Shown here in pieces: positions 34,101-44,806 of a DNA stretch of 64,000 nucleotides. The DNA is from Ampullaceana balthica. Its lineage: Eukaryota > Mollusca > Gastropoda > Lymnaeidae. How positions within the stretch are numbered: position 1 is the stretch's first letter; every line of letters starts with the position of its first letter. The notes under the pieces are model-generated. The model was not told where the DNA came from. It saw only the letters and a list, made by a program, of their open reading frames with translations, and did no database searches. The stretch is from contig CALYLW010000161.1 in NCBI GenBank assembly GCA_944989445.1, positions 653,001 through 717,000 of the forward strand. Reading direction: 5' to 3'. Position numbers and translations under genes: made by a program.

Positions 34101-37100
34101 TAGAGTTAATTGCTTTATGTATGATTACTACTTTACTCTTGGTTCTTCTATCCTCTAGTGTTTCAAGGTTAATGATTTAACTAATGCCACTAATGGTGTT
34201 ATTCTAGTCAGTTTTGAATATTCTCCAGTAATGAATCTGGCAGCTCTTTTTTTAATTTGTTCTAGTTTATCAATGTTTTCTTTGGTGGATGGGTCCCATA
34301 CAGAAGATGCATATTCTAGTACAGGTCTCACCAAAATGAGATAGCATTTTAGTTTTATATCTTTATTACATTTGTAAAGGTTTCTTTTTATAAAGCCTAA
34401 GGTTTTGTTTGATTTTTTAATAACTTCATTGACATGGGGATTCCATGATAATTTCTCATTTATTATGACTCCTAAGTATTTTGCATCTTTAGTTTGGGTT
34501 AGTTCCTTTCCATGAATGAAATATTTTGAATTTATTTGTTTCTTTTTCTTTGTTACTCTTAACAGTTGACACTTTTCTGGGTGGAAACTCATAGGCTACG
34601 TTTATAGAGGCGGCGGGTTTCGGGAAATCCCACGCGCGAGTCGACCTGTGCGAGGAATGTTTCTATTTTTGCTTTGCAGGTGTTCATAGAGGACGCGGGT
34701 GTCTCGAGGCGACAAATTAACGGACGGTCGCGGGTAATTACCAGAACTAGTTGCTAGTTCTTGTTCCGTGTTGCCGCGCGGGACTGTGAATTCAAACAGA
34801 TGGGCTTTGAATGTTTCTTCAGACTGTTAAATGTTCAATAATTCACCAACCACGACTTGGATTATGTCCATTCACAATATCAATTCCAGCATCTTGAATA
34901 AGTCGTTTAGCTTTTGAGATATCATTTTTGCTTCCAGATAATTCAATAGAATTTCGACCAGATGAGTCACTCTCAGTAGAAAGCTTTATCTGAAAATCAT
35001 TGTTTTTATCTAGTCTTTCATTCTGCTTAATACACAACCAATTGTTGTACCTGCTTCAGATGATTTCACACGAATGGTTTCAGACTCACTAGTACCATCT
35101 TTGTCTCTGCTATTATGGTCTTCATTCCTTTTATCATATATGTGATTGTCAATAGTGGCTACAGTGTCAATAGTTTCTATTTGTGCTCGATGCAACTTTA
35201 TTATTTTTCTATCATTCATGTCTTGGTTTTCATTCTTTCTCCATGGCTGATCAAAATTTCTTATTCTGGAATCAAAACTATATCTGCCTCTCCATGATCT
35301 TCTGCTTTGATTATAATCTCTATATATGGAATTGTGATTATATCTGTCTCTCCATGATTGTCTACTTTCATCATAATCTCTATGTCTGGAATTATGATTA
35401 TATTTTTCTCTCCATGCCTGTCTACCTTTGTTTTCAAAGTGATATTGTCTTGATCTTTCTTCTGTTTTCTTTCTTATAGGGCTGCCATTAGGTGACACCC
35501 TATTTGGTTGTCCTTTATTGTGGTAACACTGCTTTACCATATGTCCTGGCTTGTTACAGTACCAGCAAATAGTTTGTCTGTTGCCTTGGTTTGGCAAACT
35601 CTGGTTTCTCATACCTTGCCTTTTTTCTTGACTTTTTAATTTGTATTGCTGCAAAAATATCTTGTCTTTTGTCTATTTCCAAAAATTGCAATTATCAAAC
35701 TCTTCACACCATGAATGGATACGACTTGTTTCTTTATTTATAATTCACACTGACACACTTGTTAATAGTCCATAGCTTTTTTTAGTTCAAGGTTATGTTT
35801 ACAAATATTTCCTGGAATCAACCACACCTGTGAGCTTGGTGACGTAGTTCACTGCATGTCGTCTGGCTTTTTCCCGCTTTTACTATAAACACCAACCGCG
35901 CGAGTGATTAGGCGCGGTTTTCTGGTTACTCACGGCAACCCGCCTACCCGCCGCCTCTATAAACGTAGCCATACTCCAGTTAGTTTCCCATTTTATCAAT
36001 TCATCTAGGTCTTTTTGTAAAATTTTGCTATCTTGTTCTGATTTAATTGTTCTATAGATTATACAATCATCAGCAAATAACCTAACTGTCACCTAATGGC
36101 AGCCCTATAAGAAAGAAAACAGAAGAAAAATCAAGACAAGACCACTTTGAAAACAAAGGTAGACAAGCATGGAAAGAAAAATATAATCATAATTCCAGAC
36201 ATAGAGATTATGATCAAGGTAGACAATCATGGAGAGACAGATATAATCATAATTCCATATATAGAGATTATAATCAAAGCAGAAGATCATGGAGAGGCAG
36301 ATATAGTTTTGATTCCAGAATAAGAAATTTTGATCAACCATGGAGAAAGAATGAAAAACAAGACATGGATGATAAAATGAAGTTGAATTGAGAAGAAATA
36401 TGCACTAGTGACACTTTAGCTACTATTGACAATCACGTATATGATAAAAGGGATGAAGACCATAGTAGCAGAGATAACGATGGTACTAGTGAATCTGAAA
36501 CCATTCGTGTGGAATCATCTGAAGTAGGGAGAACAATTGGTTGTGTATTAAGCAGAATGAAAGACATAAATAAAAACAATGATTTTCAGATAAAGCTTTC
36601 TACCAACAGTGACTCATCTGGTCGAAATACTATGGAATTATATTGCAGCAAAAATGACATCGCAAAAGCTAAGCGACTTATTCAAGATGCTGGAATTAAC
36701 ATTGTGAATGGACATAATCGTGTTCGTGGTTGGTGAATTATTGAACATTTAATAGACTGAAGAAACATTCAAAGCCCAACGATTTGAATTCATACTCGTC
36801 AACTGAAGAATGACTATCTTTGAACTAGGCTATGCTATTAGCCGACTACAAATTTGACATTAAACCTGTGAAGGGAAAGGACAATGTGGTTGCAGACATA
36901 TTAAGTAGAATGACAATAAAAAAAGACATTATGTGAATTCCTAAATAATACAACCAGAGACTGTAATAATATTAATATTTTTATTCGCTGAACAATAGAC
37001 AAGGAACAGTGTTTGAATTCCACTGGATTATTAGTTAATTTTAATAATATTGATTGATAAAAGTATTTTAATTACACAAAATTCCTAATGTGTTTAAAAT

Positions 37101-40100
37101 TTCAGTTTCATTTTTTCAGTACAGGTAGACTGTTGAAGCCCTACAGTTTTTTTTTCTCTTGATTTTTATGTCTAAATCTTGTCTGTAAGGCTATGAATGT
37201 CCATTGATGATAAATATTTGAAATTTGAATATAGATATAGATTAATTTGATTTTATTAAGACCAAAAATGTTGTATTTCATAAACATTTTTTCTTGAAGG
37301 ATGGGGGTGAATGTCACGTATGCATCACGAGTGTATCGCGTGCTGTATGACGGAGAGGTCACGTGAGAGAAAACGCGGGAAGAAATAGTCGTTCCCATTG
37401 GCTAAGAAGGTTGGGGTATGAGTTGTCAGAGAACTTCCGAGGTGGAAGGACGGAATGTGTGCCTGTGTATTCCACGTTGTATAACCTCAAATTATATTCC
37501 TTTGTACAAAGTATAAATATTAAAGTTGTTTCATTGAAACACGTTCTTCAGAGGATTATTGTGTACAAGGTTTTGTATTTAGAGAACGCCTACAAGAGAG
37601 TTACATATTAATAAGTAAAACAAGTTACACCTATTTAAAAATTACAATATAAAAAATAATAATCGCATAAGCAGAAGTCTGGTTGTAAGCACAAATATTA
37701 AATTTCAAAACATTTACTTTCTCTTGGCCATGCTATGGGTCAAGAGAATTATTCACATGCTGGAACTCATTTAAACACATAATATTTATGAGATTTAAGT
37801 AACCTAACAGTTAACTTGGTGACTAGCCTATCCACCAAAAATAATGTTCCACTGTGGTTTGTGGCCTTCCCACCCATGTACAAATTTATTTCTACTTAAA
37901 TTTATCATATACAATTATTACAAAAGGACTGCGATAAATTTACTGTGTTTGGCTATTTCATAATCTTTGACAAGCGAAAAGCAACCCTGCTTACTCTTAT
38001 CAGGGCTGCCGACTGTATACTATAAAGGAAGACAAAATACTTAATTCATTTTTTTTTACCTTTAAGTTACAGGAAAGAAATGTACAAAATACACAAAAAT
38101 TGATTTAAAAAATAAATGTAAAGCTTTATAAATGGACAAATACATAAACATTTATGCAAATGCCTTAACCCGTACAACTAAATAAACAAGTATTTAATTA
38201 AATTTTACCATGGAAAAATAATTAAATGGTGAGAGAAAAACAACAACAGAGAAACGAACAGAAGAAAGATGGGATCAAGAACTTAGCAAAAACATGGGAT
38301 AGAAAAAGAGGAAGGAAGGTATCAAAAGTTACAGTTAAGAAACCAAAACTGGAAAGATTTATAGTTAAGTTAAACTAAGTTCAAACAATATGGAGCCAAC
38401 TTACCAAATTGTTTTTTAAATCCAAAGTCCCATCATGATTAGCACTGTTGAAATGTTTAGGGTCAGGACATATTTATATTGATCAGGTGTTCTCTAAACA
38501 GATTCTCCAGGTAACGACCTGTCTCACCTATGTAAATTTTATCACACTTCTTGCAAAGAATTGCATAAATCGTGTTGCACATGAAACCATCTAAATTTCT
38601 CAGGAGGTTAAAAAATTACACGGACAAGTTACAAGTACTGCAATGGTTTCGGCTGCCACCTTTTGGTCCAATGTGTTGTTATCTTATTTTATCTATAGAG
38701 ATGCATGATTATCTTATCTATACAGATGCTTCTTCTATACAGAAGATAATTGCATCCTACGTTCTGGTAAGAGCGTACTGACAAGTGACGCAGTTTTCAT
38801 AGGCAACAGCTATGAGGGACCATGCTATTCCCAGCCGCCTTTGTTTCCTTAACTAGCGTCAGGTACTCTTTTGAACTTGGGTGGACTCAAAGAAACCATT
38901 GGCCTGGGAGCAAATCCCTGCTTCACAGAGATTAGAACCCATGACCCTGGGTATGCCAGCCAAGCGGGCATGCCACTCGACCACTGTGCCTTTGTTTTAT
39001 TATTAGGAGTGTGACTTCTTACAAGTATACATGAAAAAAATGTACTTTTGGGGCGGTAGCTATAATGCTGTTGATTTCAATATTAACTTTCCATGGCAGG
39101 GGGGTGTGGGGGGGGGGATAAAGCTAATTTTTATGTAGGCATTGGAGAGTGAGTCCAAAAGATTTATGGCATACAACAGAGGGTAGGGGAGGTGTGAATG
39201 GAAAATATGGTTGTCTTTGTGTACACAATATATGGATGACCCCTTTTAGACTTAAAAAAATTATGTTTACTTCTTATCAATTATATATATTTTTTTTCAG
39301 TTTGACAATGCCAAGCAGGTTTTCAAAACTGTTGAAGAATTAAGTGGTCGACTGGTTGACAACATTCAAACTCATTTTTGCCTAAGAGAGGATCTTGCTA
39401 AGTTTGTATTTTTTCTAATGTTTCCACTTTTATAATGGCCATTCCAATATTACAATTTTAAAAAATAAAATAAATTACCATAGTACATGTAATTATGTTT
39501 CTGTATGTTTTCTTGGTGTTTTCTTTGCCGATGTTTATTATTCTAGTTTATTATATTTTTTCAGTGTAGATGATTTTCAATTGCAGGTCTTATGCTGCCA
39601 TTGTGTTCATTACCAACAACAGGTTTGAAACTGGGAAAAAGAAACTGAATTACTTAACTTTTGAGGATTTTGCTGTTTGTGCCAATTATATGATTTCAAA
39701 TTGGTCTTACAGTTCAGAAGGTTAGTTTATTGGCACTATTTCACCATAAGGTTTTAATTCTTCAACAAAAGCTGGTAATTTTACATTTTTACAAAAATAA
39801 ACTGATAAGCCACTTACTGATTATAAATTATACATCAATTGCTTTATCAGAACAATTAATATTTTATTATTTTTATTAACTGAATTTATTCTTTCTATTT
39901 CTATATGCATTGAATATTTAGACTTAGAGTTCTGGTAATCTTAAAAGTTTTCCTTAAACAAAAGGGATGTCTCATTAGGGAAGATATAGTTTTTGAACTT
40001 ACAAATGCACTTATTGGACAATTTTGCAGGATTGTTGTCTTTAATTGAACATTACAATATTAGATAACTGTCTTTAAATTAATGTCTTTAATTATTTACC

Positions 40101-43100
40101 AGTGATACCAAAAACATAATTTTCATGAGTACTTCATTTTGGGGGGAATTTCTTTGTATGTTAATTTTTCCACAACAAAAACAATGTGTTTTGTCTCTGT
40201 TCTCAACATGAGTTCTTAATTTCAAAATTCTCTTTTAGACTGCCAGAACCATGAAGATATGGATGTTGATATGGACAGAGATTTCCTTCTTGACCTCCGT
40301 GAAGTTAAAGTTCTAATGGAAAGAGAATATGCAGAAGAACACAGGAGGTATAAAAAAATTGTTAAAAATTATTAATGGTGCATAAAGTCATAGATATTCT
40401 ATATCTGGGGTGGCCTAGACCAGTAGTAACTGAGAGCTATTTTTAAAATAAATAAAAATATTGAGAGCCGCATTTAAATACTATGGGTCATGACCCAACT
40501 GGCAATGAAAAATTCCTTTCGTGATTTATTGTTTAAAATCATTTTTTATTTGAATTTAATGATTCTCATATTTCAATTGTTTTAACACTAACCATATTTT
40601 GAAGAAATATGTGCATTGCTGTTATACAATTAACAAATATTTGAATCTGTAAAATTTATTATTAGAAACACATTACTGTTACAAATAGACTAATATTCAT
40701 AATTATAGTCAACATTTATTGCTTTGGTTCTGCTGGTAAGTCCACCCAGCTTCGAATGGGGTACCTAACACTAGTTGGGAAGACAAAGGCGGCTGGGTAA
40801 TGCTTGGAACCCTCATAGCCGTGGCCTGTGAGCGCTGCATCACTTGCCAACAGACCGGTATGGTCCGTGGATGCAATAATCTTCCGTATAAAAGGAGCGT
40901 CTGTATAGATAAGACAAGATCCAGGAAGTTTCTTTAAAGCTGGTTGGTTGCTAGTAGCTGTGGTACGAAGTTCAGAAAAAGTTACTTTAGCACAAGCAAT
41001 ATTCCAAGCGACGGCATAACTTGTCTCTGTTGAAATGACACCTTCTTTGCTGAAAGCAGGAAGTAGTGTCTGCTGCTGACACATTCCAGACTTAACTCAG
41101 CAAGCCTGGTTTTTCTTAATTCAGATCAAGCCCAAATTATTTTCAACCCTCCAAGATTTTATTTAAAAATGCTTTAATTTATTTTTGATATTATACGTTT
41201 CAAAGAAAAGGTTTCAATTTCTCAAATTGTGTGTGAGTCGCAGTATGAAAACAGAAGAGCCTTGGGTTGGCCACTGTTGTTCTATATAAAGGTTGTTAAT
41301 ATGGACAGTGAACTGTAACCTCCATTACTCCATATTAGGGAATTATCCAGAATTAATTTTTTGTTGTGCACATTCAGTAAAATTTTAAAACAACCATTAC
41401 ATTTCAATTTAAATATAATTATGGCAAGTGTAATAAAGGAAAATAATAATGCATTTAAAAAAAAATTCTCAACCATCTACTCCTTAGTTTAGCTCACAAT
41501 ATTTTTTTGAATTCGCTAAGTTGACAGGCACATCTTGCAAGAGAGGTAAACAGGATGTCACCAATGTATGCTAGAATATTGCTAATTTTGTTACATTTTC
41601 TTGTTTTTTTTAGAACTTAGGAAAAATACCACGCTACTGCTTACGGGTGGTTTACCTGTCAACTTTTTAAAAATAGTTAACCGTTCCTCAAAATAGTCTT
41701 CAAAACCTTTTTAAAAAAATTAAAATTTCATTAGAAGTATAATCCTGGCGCATGACTATAAAAAATAATAATACGCCATTCAAATGGGATTTTAAAAAAA
41801 ACATCAGTTTACATCACTGTTTACTCCTTTGTTTGGCTCAGGATTTTTTCCTTTGAATTTGCTGACTTGAAAAGAAAGCTGAGCTGAACATGAGCGTAAC
41901 TGAGTTTGATACAATCTGCTATTGGTTCTCAGAACTTAAGAAAAATTCCTCGCTGCCGCTGACAGACACTTACCGGTCCTTTTTTGAACAGTTAACTGTT
42001 CATGAAAAACAAGAGGTCTTAAAACCTTGTTCTATATTTTGTGTATTGTAATAAATTTCATTGACTTTGAGCCCAGAACATAGATCTAATTTAGTTCATG
42101 TAACATGAACATTTTTAAAGAAAAAAATATATTTATGATTATAATTTATCCATTTACAATCAAATTTTTATGCCTGGCAAAAATCTCTAAAATTGGAAAA
42201 TAAAGAATATATTTAAAATCATTTACCATGACTGTTTCTTAGTCTCATGATTCGAGCTCTACAAGCATCTGTTAGAGAAAAAGTTCTTACAGAAATGGAT
42301 GCCAATTTCAGAGTAAGATTTAGATTCATATCAAGATACAAGTCATTTTTTCATAATACTAAATGCTGAAGTTAAAATCTCATTAGCAATATTTATCTGC
42401 TTCACCAAGCTTTATTTTGGCATTTATTCTGATACTCTGCACAATAAGTGAGATAATTGTAAGAGGTTACAATTCTTTACTCATTCTTTTTTTTTAAATG
42501 AAGAGAAGTAGTAAAAGTCATCACATGTTCACTTATTAAGTACATTAAGTTAAAGAAACAAGATAAAACTGCAGGATGACATAACCTTTCTTTAGCCCCA
42601 AACTTGTAACATCATGTAATATTTTTCATTGTTACCCTTAGACCTCAAGCTATAGTACACTTAACTGTAACTAGCTTATTATTTATTACTCATTAAAATA
42701 TATACATATTTGTTTTTGGAAAACATACTAATTAGGATAGCTATCATTCTCTGATTTAAAAAAAAATATTATCATTCATTTTTGAAAACTCATAAAAGCC
42801 AGAAGGCTGAAGTTTTCAAGGTCATTGAATCAACCTTTTTAAAACCTGCAAGTTAATTTATTACCAAGTGTATACATATATATTTGTCTCCCCCTATTCA
42901 GTCTGTGTCAAAGTCCATCATTAACATTGCCAGTGGCTTGAATCACAGTAAAGAATCCAGAGATATTTTTATTGATGTGTATGAAAAAGTAAGTTATGGG
43001 TTATAATGGTCTTATCATCTGGGAACCATTATTTTCAAGTTGCTGACATTTTTATTTTAAATTAAAAAGACATAGTTTGAATTTTGAATACATCCTTCAA

Positions 43101-43787
43101 ACTACATGTATATACATTGAGTATTAATGAATGTCGACCTGATGGTAAAAACCTGTTTTGCTGTTTAATTTAAGATTAAGGGATTTCCCATATAAGTTCA
43201 ATTATTTTTCAAGTTATAAAAATACATTAGGCCCATGAAGCGCATTTGTTCATACAATTACAAATTTGTGATTGTTCTTATTTGTTTTGGACATTAATGT
43301 TTAGAAGATTTTAATCACAAATCATCTTTTTTATTATTACTGTGGGATATATTTTCTTGTTGAACAGTTAATTGAGCCCTGGTTGCAACTGTCATGGAAT
43401 AGATCTGATGCCGCTTCATTTCTCAGCTCATTCAAAGACACAGCTTTGCAGCTTGATCTTTTCAGGTAAATAATTCAAATAATTTATTAAAATATAGTTT
43501 TTACATTTATTTAATGTTATGAAATTCACTTCATTATAATTATATTTTTAATTTATGTAATTTTTTTACAAGGTGAATTTAATGCAAAGATTTTCCAAAC
43601 AGAGAGAACTATTATTTTTAACTCTGTTCTAAATAGTCTTATACATCATTAAGTATGATAATAACTTCACTAGCAGTAAGTTTGTTGATTTCTTATTTAC
43701 AGAACATCCCCTAAGTTGGTCAAAGTGTGGGAGCGTTACATGTCAACATTCAACCCTTTAGTACTCCAGATGTATCCAAAGTCATAA
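28177..43787 (+). CDS. FIBP: FGF1 intracellular-binding protein, 10 exons
   Basis: Exons: 28177-28258, 28778-28976, 31258-31384, 39301-39401, 39587-39720, 40239-40347, 42243-42312, 42902-42988, 43368-43465, 43703-43787. They join in phase with GT-AG throughout and give 363 aa, like human FIBP. Landmarks are [19 protein letters not shown] at the start, [78 protein letters not shown], an acidic [10 protein letters not shown] stretch and [11 protein letters not shown] at the end. FIBP binds acidic FGF inside vertebrate cells; its role in invertebrates is unclear. Intron 2 carries an L2 LINE and intron 3 (7.9 kb) a 6.1-kb nested LTR element, both in the gene's orientation. It is divergent from ADAT3 and convergent with the dynein light chain. 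Confidence 0.95.
28957..29062 (+). repeat. 50-bp tandem duplication across the FIBP exon 2 donor
   Basis: 28957-29006 is repeated at 29007-29056 with one difference (GTTT versus GTGT), plus a few bases of a third copy. Each unit contains the last 20 nt of exon 2 and its donor AA|GTAAGT. The first donor (28977) keeps the FIBP frame. The second would add 50 nt and meets a stop at once. Confidence 0.9.
29086..31048 (+). mobile_element. L2-type LINE, 5'-truncated, in FIBP intron 2
   Basis: An open frame starts before the ATG at 29138 and runs to 30862. The element lacks its endonuclease, so it is a 5'-truncated insertion. RT blocks: [76 protein letters not shown] and SFADDTQLY (the catalytic ADD), then the L2/CR1-like C-terminus ending [13 protein letters not shown]. 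No stop interrupts the 574 codons, so it is a young copy. The 3'UTR ends in a stem-loop (30984-31019) and TTATTATTATTATAA. Confidence 0.9.
30984..31019 (+). other. 3' stem-loop of the L2 element
   Basis: The outer stem GCGCTGT (30984-30990) pairs with ACAGCGC (31013-31019). The inner stem CCCAGT (30994-30999) pairs with ACTGGG (31005-31010) around TCCTT. It precedes the short TTA tail, a layout known for L2/CR1 elements whose RT recognises 3' RNA structure. Confidence 0.8.
31508..31816 (+). repeat. Left LTR
   Basis: 309 bp, TG...CA ends. It lacks two short stretches (CGTGCTGTAT and CGTT near its start) present in the right LTR, but is otherwise very similar up to about 31790. Confidence 0.9.
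32649..33813 (+). pseudogene. Gag, 5' part: coiled coil, capsid-like domain, zinc knuckle
   Basis: It opens with [20 protein letters not shown], then a long charged coiled coil of [13 protein letters not shown] repeats. A frame change within those repeats (about 32860-32960) breaks the ORF, probably repeat slippage. The capsid-like part (33161-33646) has [20 protein letters not shown], a [17 protein letters not shown] stretch and [15 protein letters not shown] stop at 33644 separates it from the CCHC knuckle [14 protein letters not shown] (33730-33785). The LINE insertion at 33814 ends it. Confidence 0.75.
34594..35970. mobile_element. 1377-bp TIR transposon carrying a captured gag segment
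   Basis: Perfect 25-bp inverted ends (34594-34618 and 35946-35970) begin GGCTACGTTTATAGAGGCGG. A 3-bp target ATA flanks both sides, and removing the element restores the LINE frame. No transposase ORF is present. About 100-200 bp at each end are its own; the centre is LTR-element leader and gag sequence on the - strand. The 3-bp target is compatible with PIF/Harbinger-like elements, but the superfamily is not proven. Confidence 0.85.
34843..35654 (-). pseudogene. Captured gag segment: zinc knuckle, Arg/Tyr repeats, KH-like end
   Basis: A 214-codon frame (35654-35010) carries [14 protein letters not shown], then [14 protein letters not shown] repeats, then [18 protein letters not shown] frame change leads to 35037-34843 with [37 protein letters not shown] and the stop. 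The host LTR copy (33730-33813 plus 36087-36736) has the same order. Sequence matching the LTR leader (32137-32312) lies upstream at about 35855-35690. The part equivalent to 32313-33625, coiled coil plus capsid, is absent, as if deleted or spliced out before capture. Confidence 0.8.
36087..36736 (+). pseudogene. Gag, 3' part: Arg/Tyr repeats and KH-like domain
   Basis: It resumes after the LINE with [30 protein letters not shown] repeats and [21 protein letters not shown] stop near 36390 breaks it. The last frame (36509-36736, open further upstream) reads [55 protein letters not shown] and ends HNRVRGW. The pattern V-x(4)-G-x-x-IG, a basic turn, an I-x-L strand and a helix A-KRLI resembles a KH RNA-binding fold. 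That reading is an inference from spacing, not a search. Confidence 0.6.
37312..37629 (+). repeat. Right LTR
   Basis: 318 bp, starting TGTCACGTATGCATCACGAG and ending TTACA, followed by CCTAT. It is close to the left LTR except for two small indels and the last 30 bp. Confidence 0.9.
38680..38998 (-). repeat. SINE type 1, longest copy with tRNA-like head
   Basis: On the - strand: head GGCACAGTGGTCGAGTGGCA (from about 38993) with an A-box-like start, a decayed B box GGGTTCTAATCTC (38945-38930), the core with GAGTACCTGACGCTAGTTA, the GGATGCAATTATCTTCTG block, and a tail of AGATAAGAT and AGATAAAATAAGATAAC repeats. The tail block is partly duplicated (38680-38730). It is inside FIBP intron 3, antisense to the gene. 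Confidence 0.75.
40716..40920 (+). repeat. SINE type 1 copy, head missing
   Basis: It reads GGTAAGTCCACCCAGCTTCG, GGGGTACCTAACACTAGTTG, AGGCGGCTGGGTAATGC, GGATGCAATAATCTTCCG and GCGTCTGTATAGATAAGAC. It lies in FIBP intron 6. The 122-codon ORF on the other strand is a by-product of the repeat. Confidence 0.65.
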
Positions 43788-44806
43788 AATATTGTTTTCT
43801 CTGGTAAAAGCCAGCCCCACCTTCCCCCAAAAGTTATTAAATTTTTTTATCTTATACCTTTTATCAGTCTTTTATAAAAATCATTGCCTGTAATAATTAA
43901 CACACATGGAATTATTAAGTTTGTGTTTACCAAACAATTGTAAGCCGGACATTTGGGACTTTCAAATTTGTTGATGTTCCTGCTACCATCAAATTAATAT
44001 TACAAAGTTTTCTCAATTTGCCATACTTTAAATCAAATTACCTTTAAAAGAAAAATTAATCAGCATTTATTGATATTTGAAAATTAAAATAACAAGCTAA
44101 CAGATGTTATACTTGATTCAATTAAATTCGCTCTTGCTGAATTAATAATTCACAACTTGAAAGGGTATTTTTTAAATGGGGATACTACAAATGTCCTCTC
44201 CAGGATATGACATTACACATTAATTTGTTTTCTCTGATGAATTGTAACTGTGTACTGTAAAATCTGCAAATTTTATACTACAATTTGAACATTTGAAATC
44301 AAAGAAATTTTTACATTCTTCATTTCTCCCAATTTCAAACTATATTCTAAATTTTTTTAATTCAAATTTTAAAAGTGGAACTTAGAGTCCTTATTATCAC
44401 AATCGGTGACACCAATTATCTTATCTTAAACTTATTGTCATGGTCTAAACACTAAAACTATAAGATTTTATTTTATTGATAGAAGAAATTTATTGTTAAT
44501 CTATTCCATTTTGCATTTAATTTTGCAAACAATTTTACTATAAGTAATTAATTCAAAAAATTAAAAACACAAGACAGCTCTAGTACATTTTTAGTGTACG
44601 TGAAAAAAAAACTGGTCAACAATATTACAAATGTCAATGGATACTTTTTCATTTATTCATATCTCACAACTTTTTATGTTAATAGCCATTCTTACCAATC
44701 ATTTTTTTAAATAACATGCCTTTATGATGCGGAAATTTGCATGATATGTTTTAGTTCCACACACTCTGATCAAGTTGTTAGCTGATCTTCAGGTCATAAA
44801 AGGCTT
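43788..44806. other. Convergent 3' ends of FIBP and the dynein light chain
   Basis: FIBP has ATTAAA at 43836-43841. The dynein gene has AATAAA on the - strand at 44657-44652. The rest is AT-rich with no other feature seen. Confidence 0.45.

Larger units (their letters stand above)
33814..36086 (-). mobile_element. CR1/Jockey-like LINE fragment inside gag
   Basis: On the - strand it starts within RT ([20 protein letters not shown], 36080-36010). After an interruption by a TIR element it resumes at 34592 with [52 protein letters not shown] and [10 protein letters not shown], and ends in damaged frames with [17 protein letters not shown] tail of about 65 bp with GACGCAATAATCTTCTG and AGATAAGATAAGATAAG follows. 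TGTC flanks both sides (33810-33813 and 36087-36090), and gag resumes exactly after it. It is strongly 5'-truncated. The tail matches the SINE type 1 tail. Confidence 0.85.
31508..37629 (+). mobile_element. Ty3/gypsy-type LTR retrotransposon, non-autonomous, nested
   Basis: LTRs lie at 31508-31816 and 37312-37629; both start TGTC and end TTACA. The 5-bp target CCTAT flanks both sides (31503-31507 and 37630-37634). A primer-binding-site candidate TTGGTGTCAAAGTAAAAGTG starts at 31817, and a purine tract GAAGGATGGGGGTGA precedes the right LTR. The body holds gag parts and only a trace of pol: [20 protein letters not shown] with LSRM (about 36840-36910), the RNase H end of Ty3/gypsy polymerases. 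Protease, most RT and integrase are missing, so it depended on a relative. A LINE insertion (33814-36086) splits it. It lies in FIBP intron 3 in the same sense. Confidence 0.9.

Noticed and set aside
32649..36736. A host gene encoding a zinc-knuckle protein in FIBP intron 3
   Set aside because: Flanking LTRs, target duplication, primer site and purine tract show it is an LTR retrotransposon gag.
40716..41084. 122-codon - strand ORF
   Set aside because: Half of it is a SINE copy and it lies in a FIBP intron.
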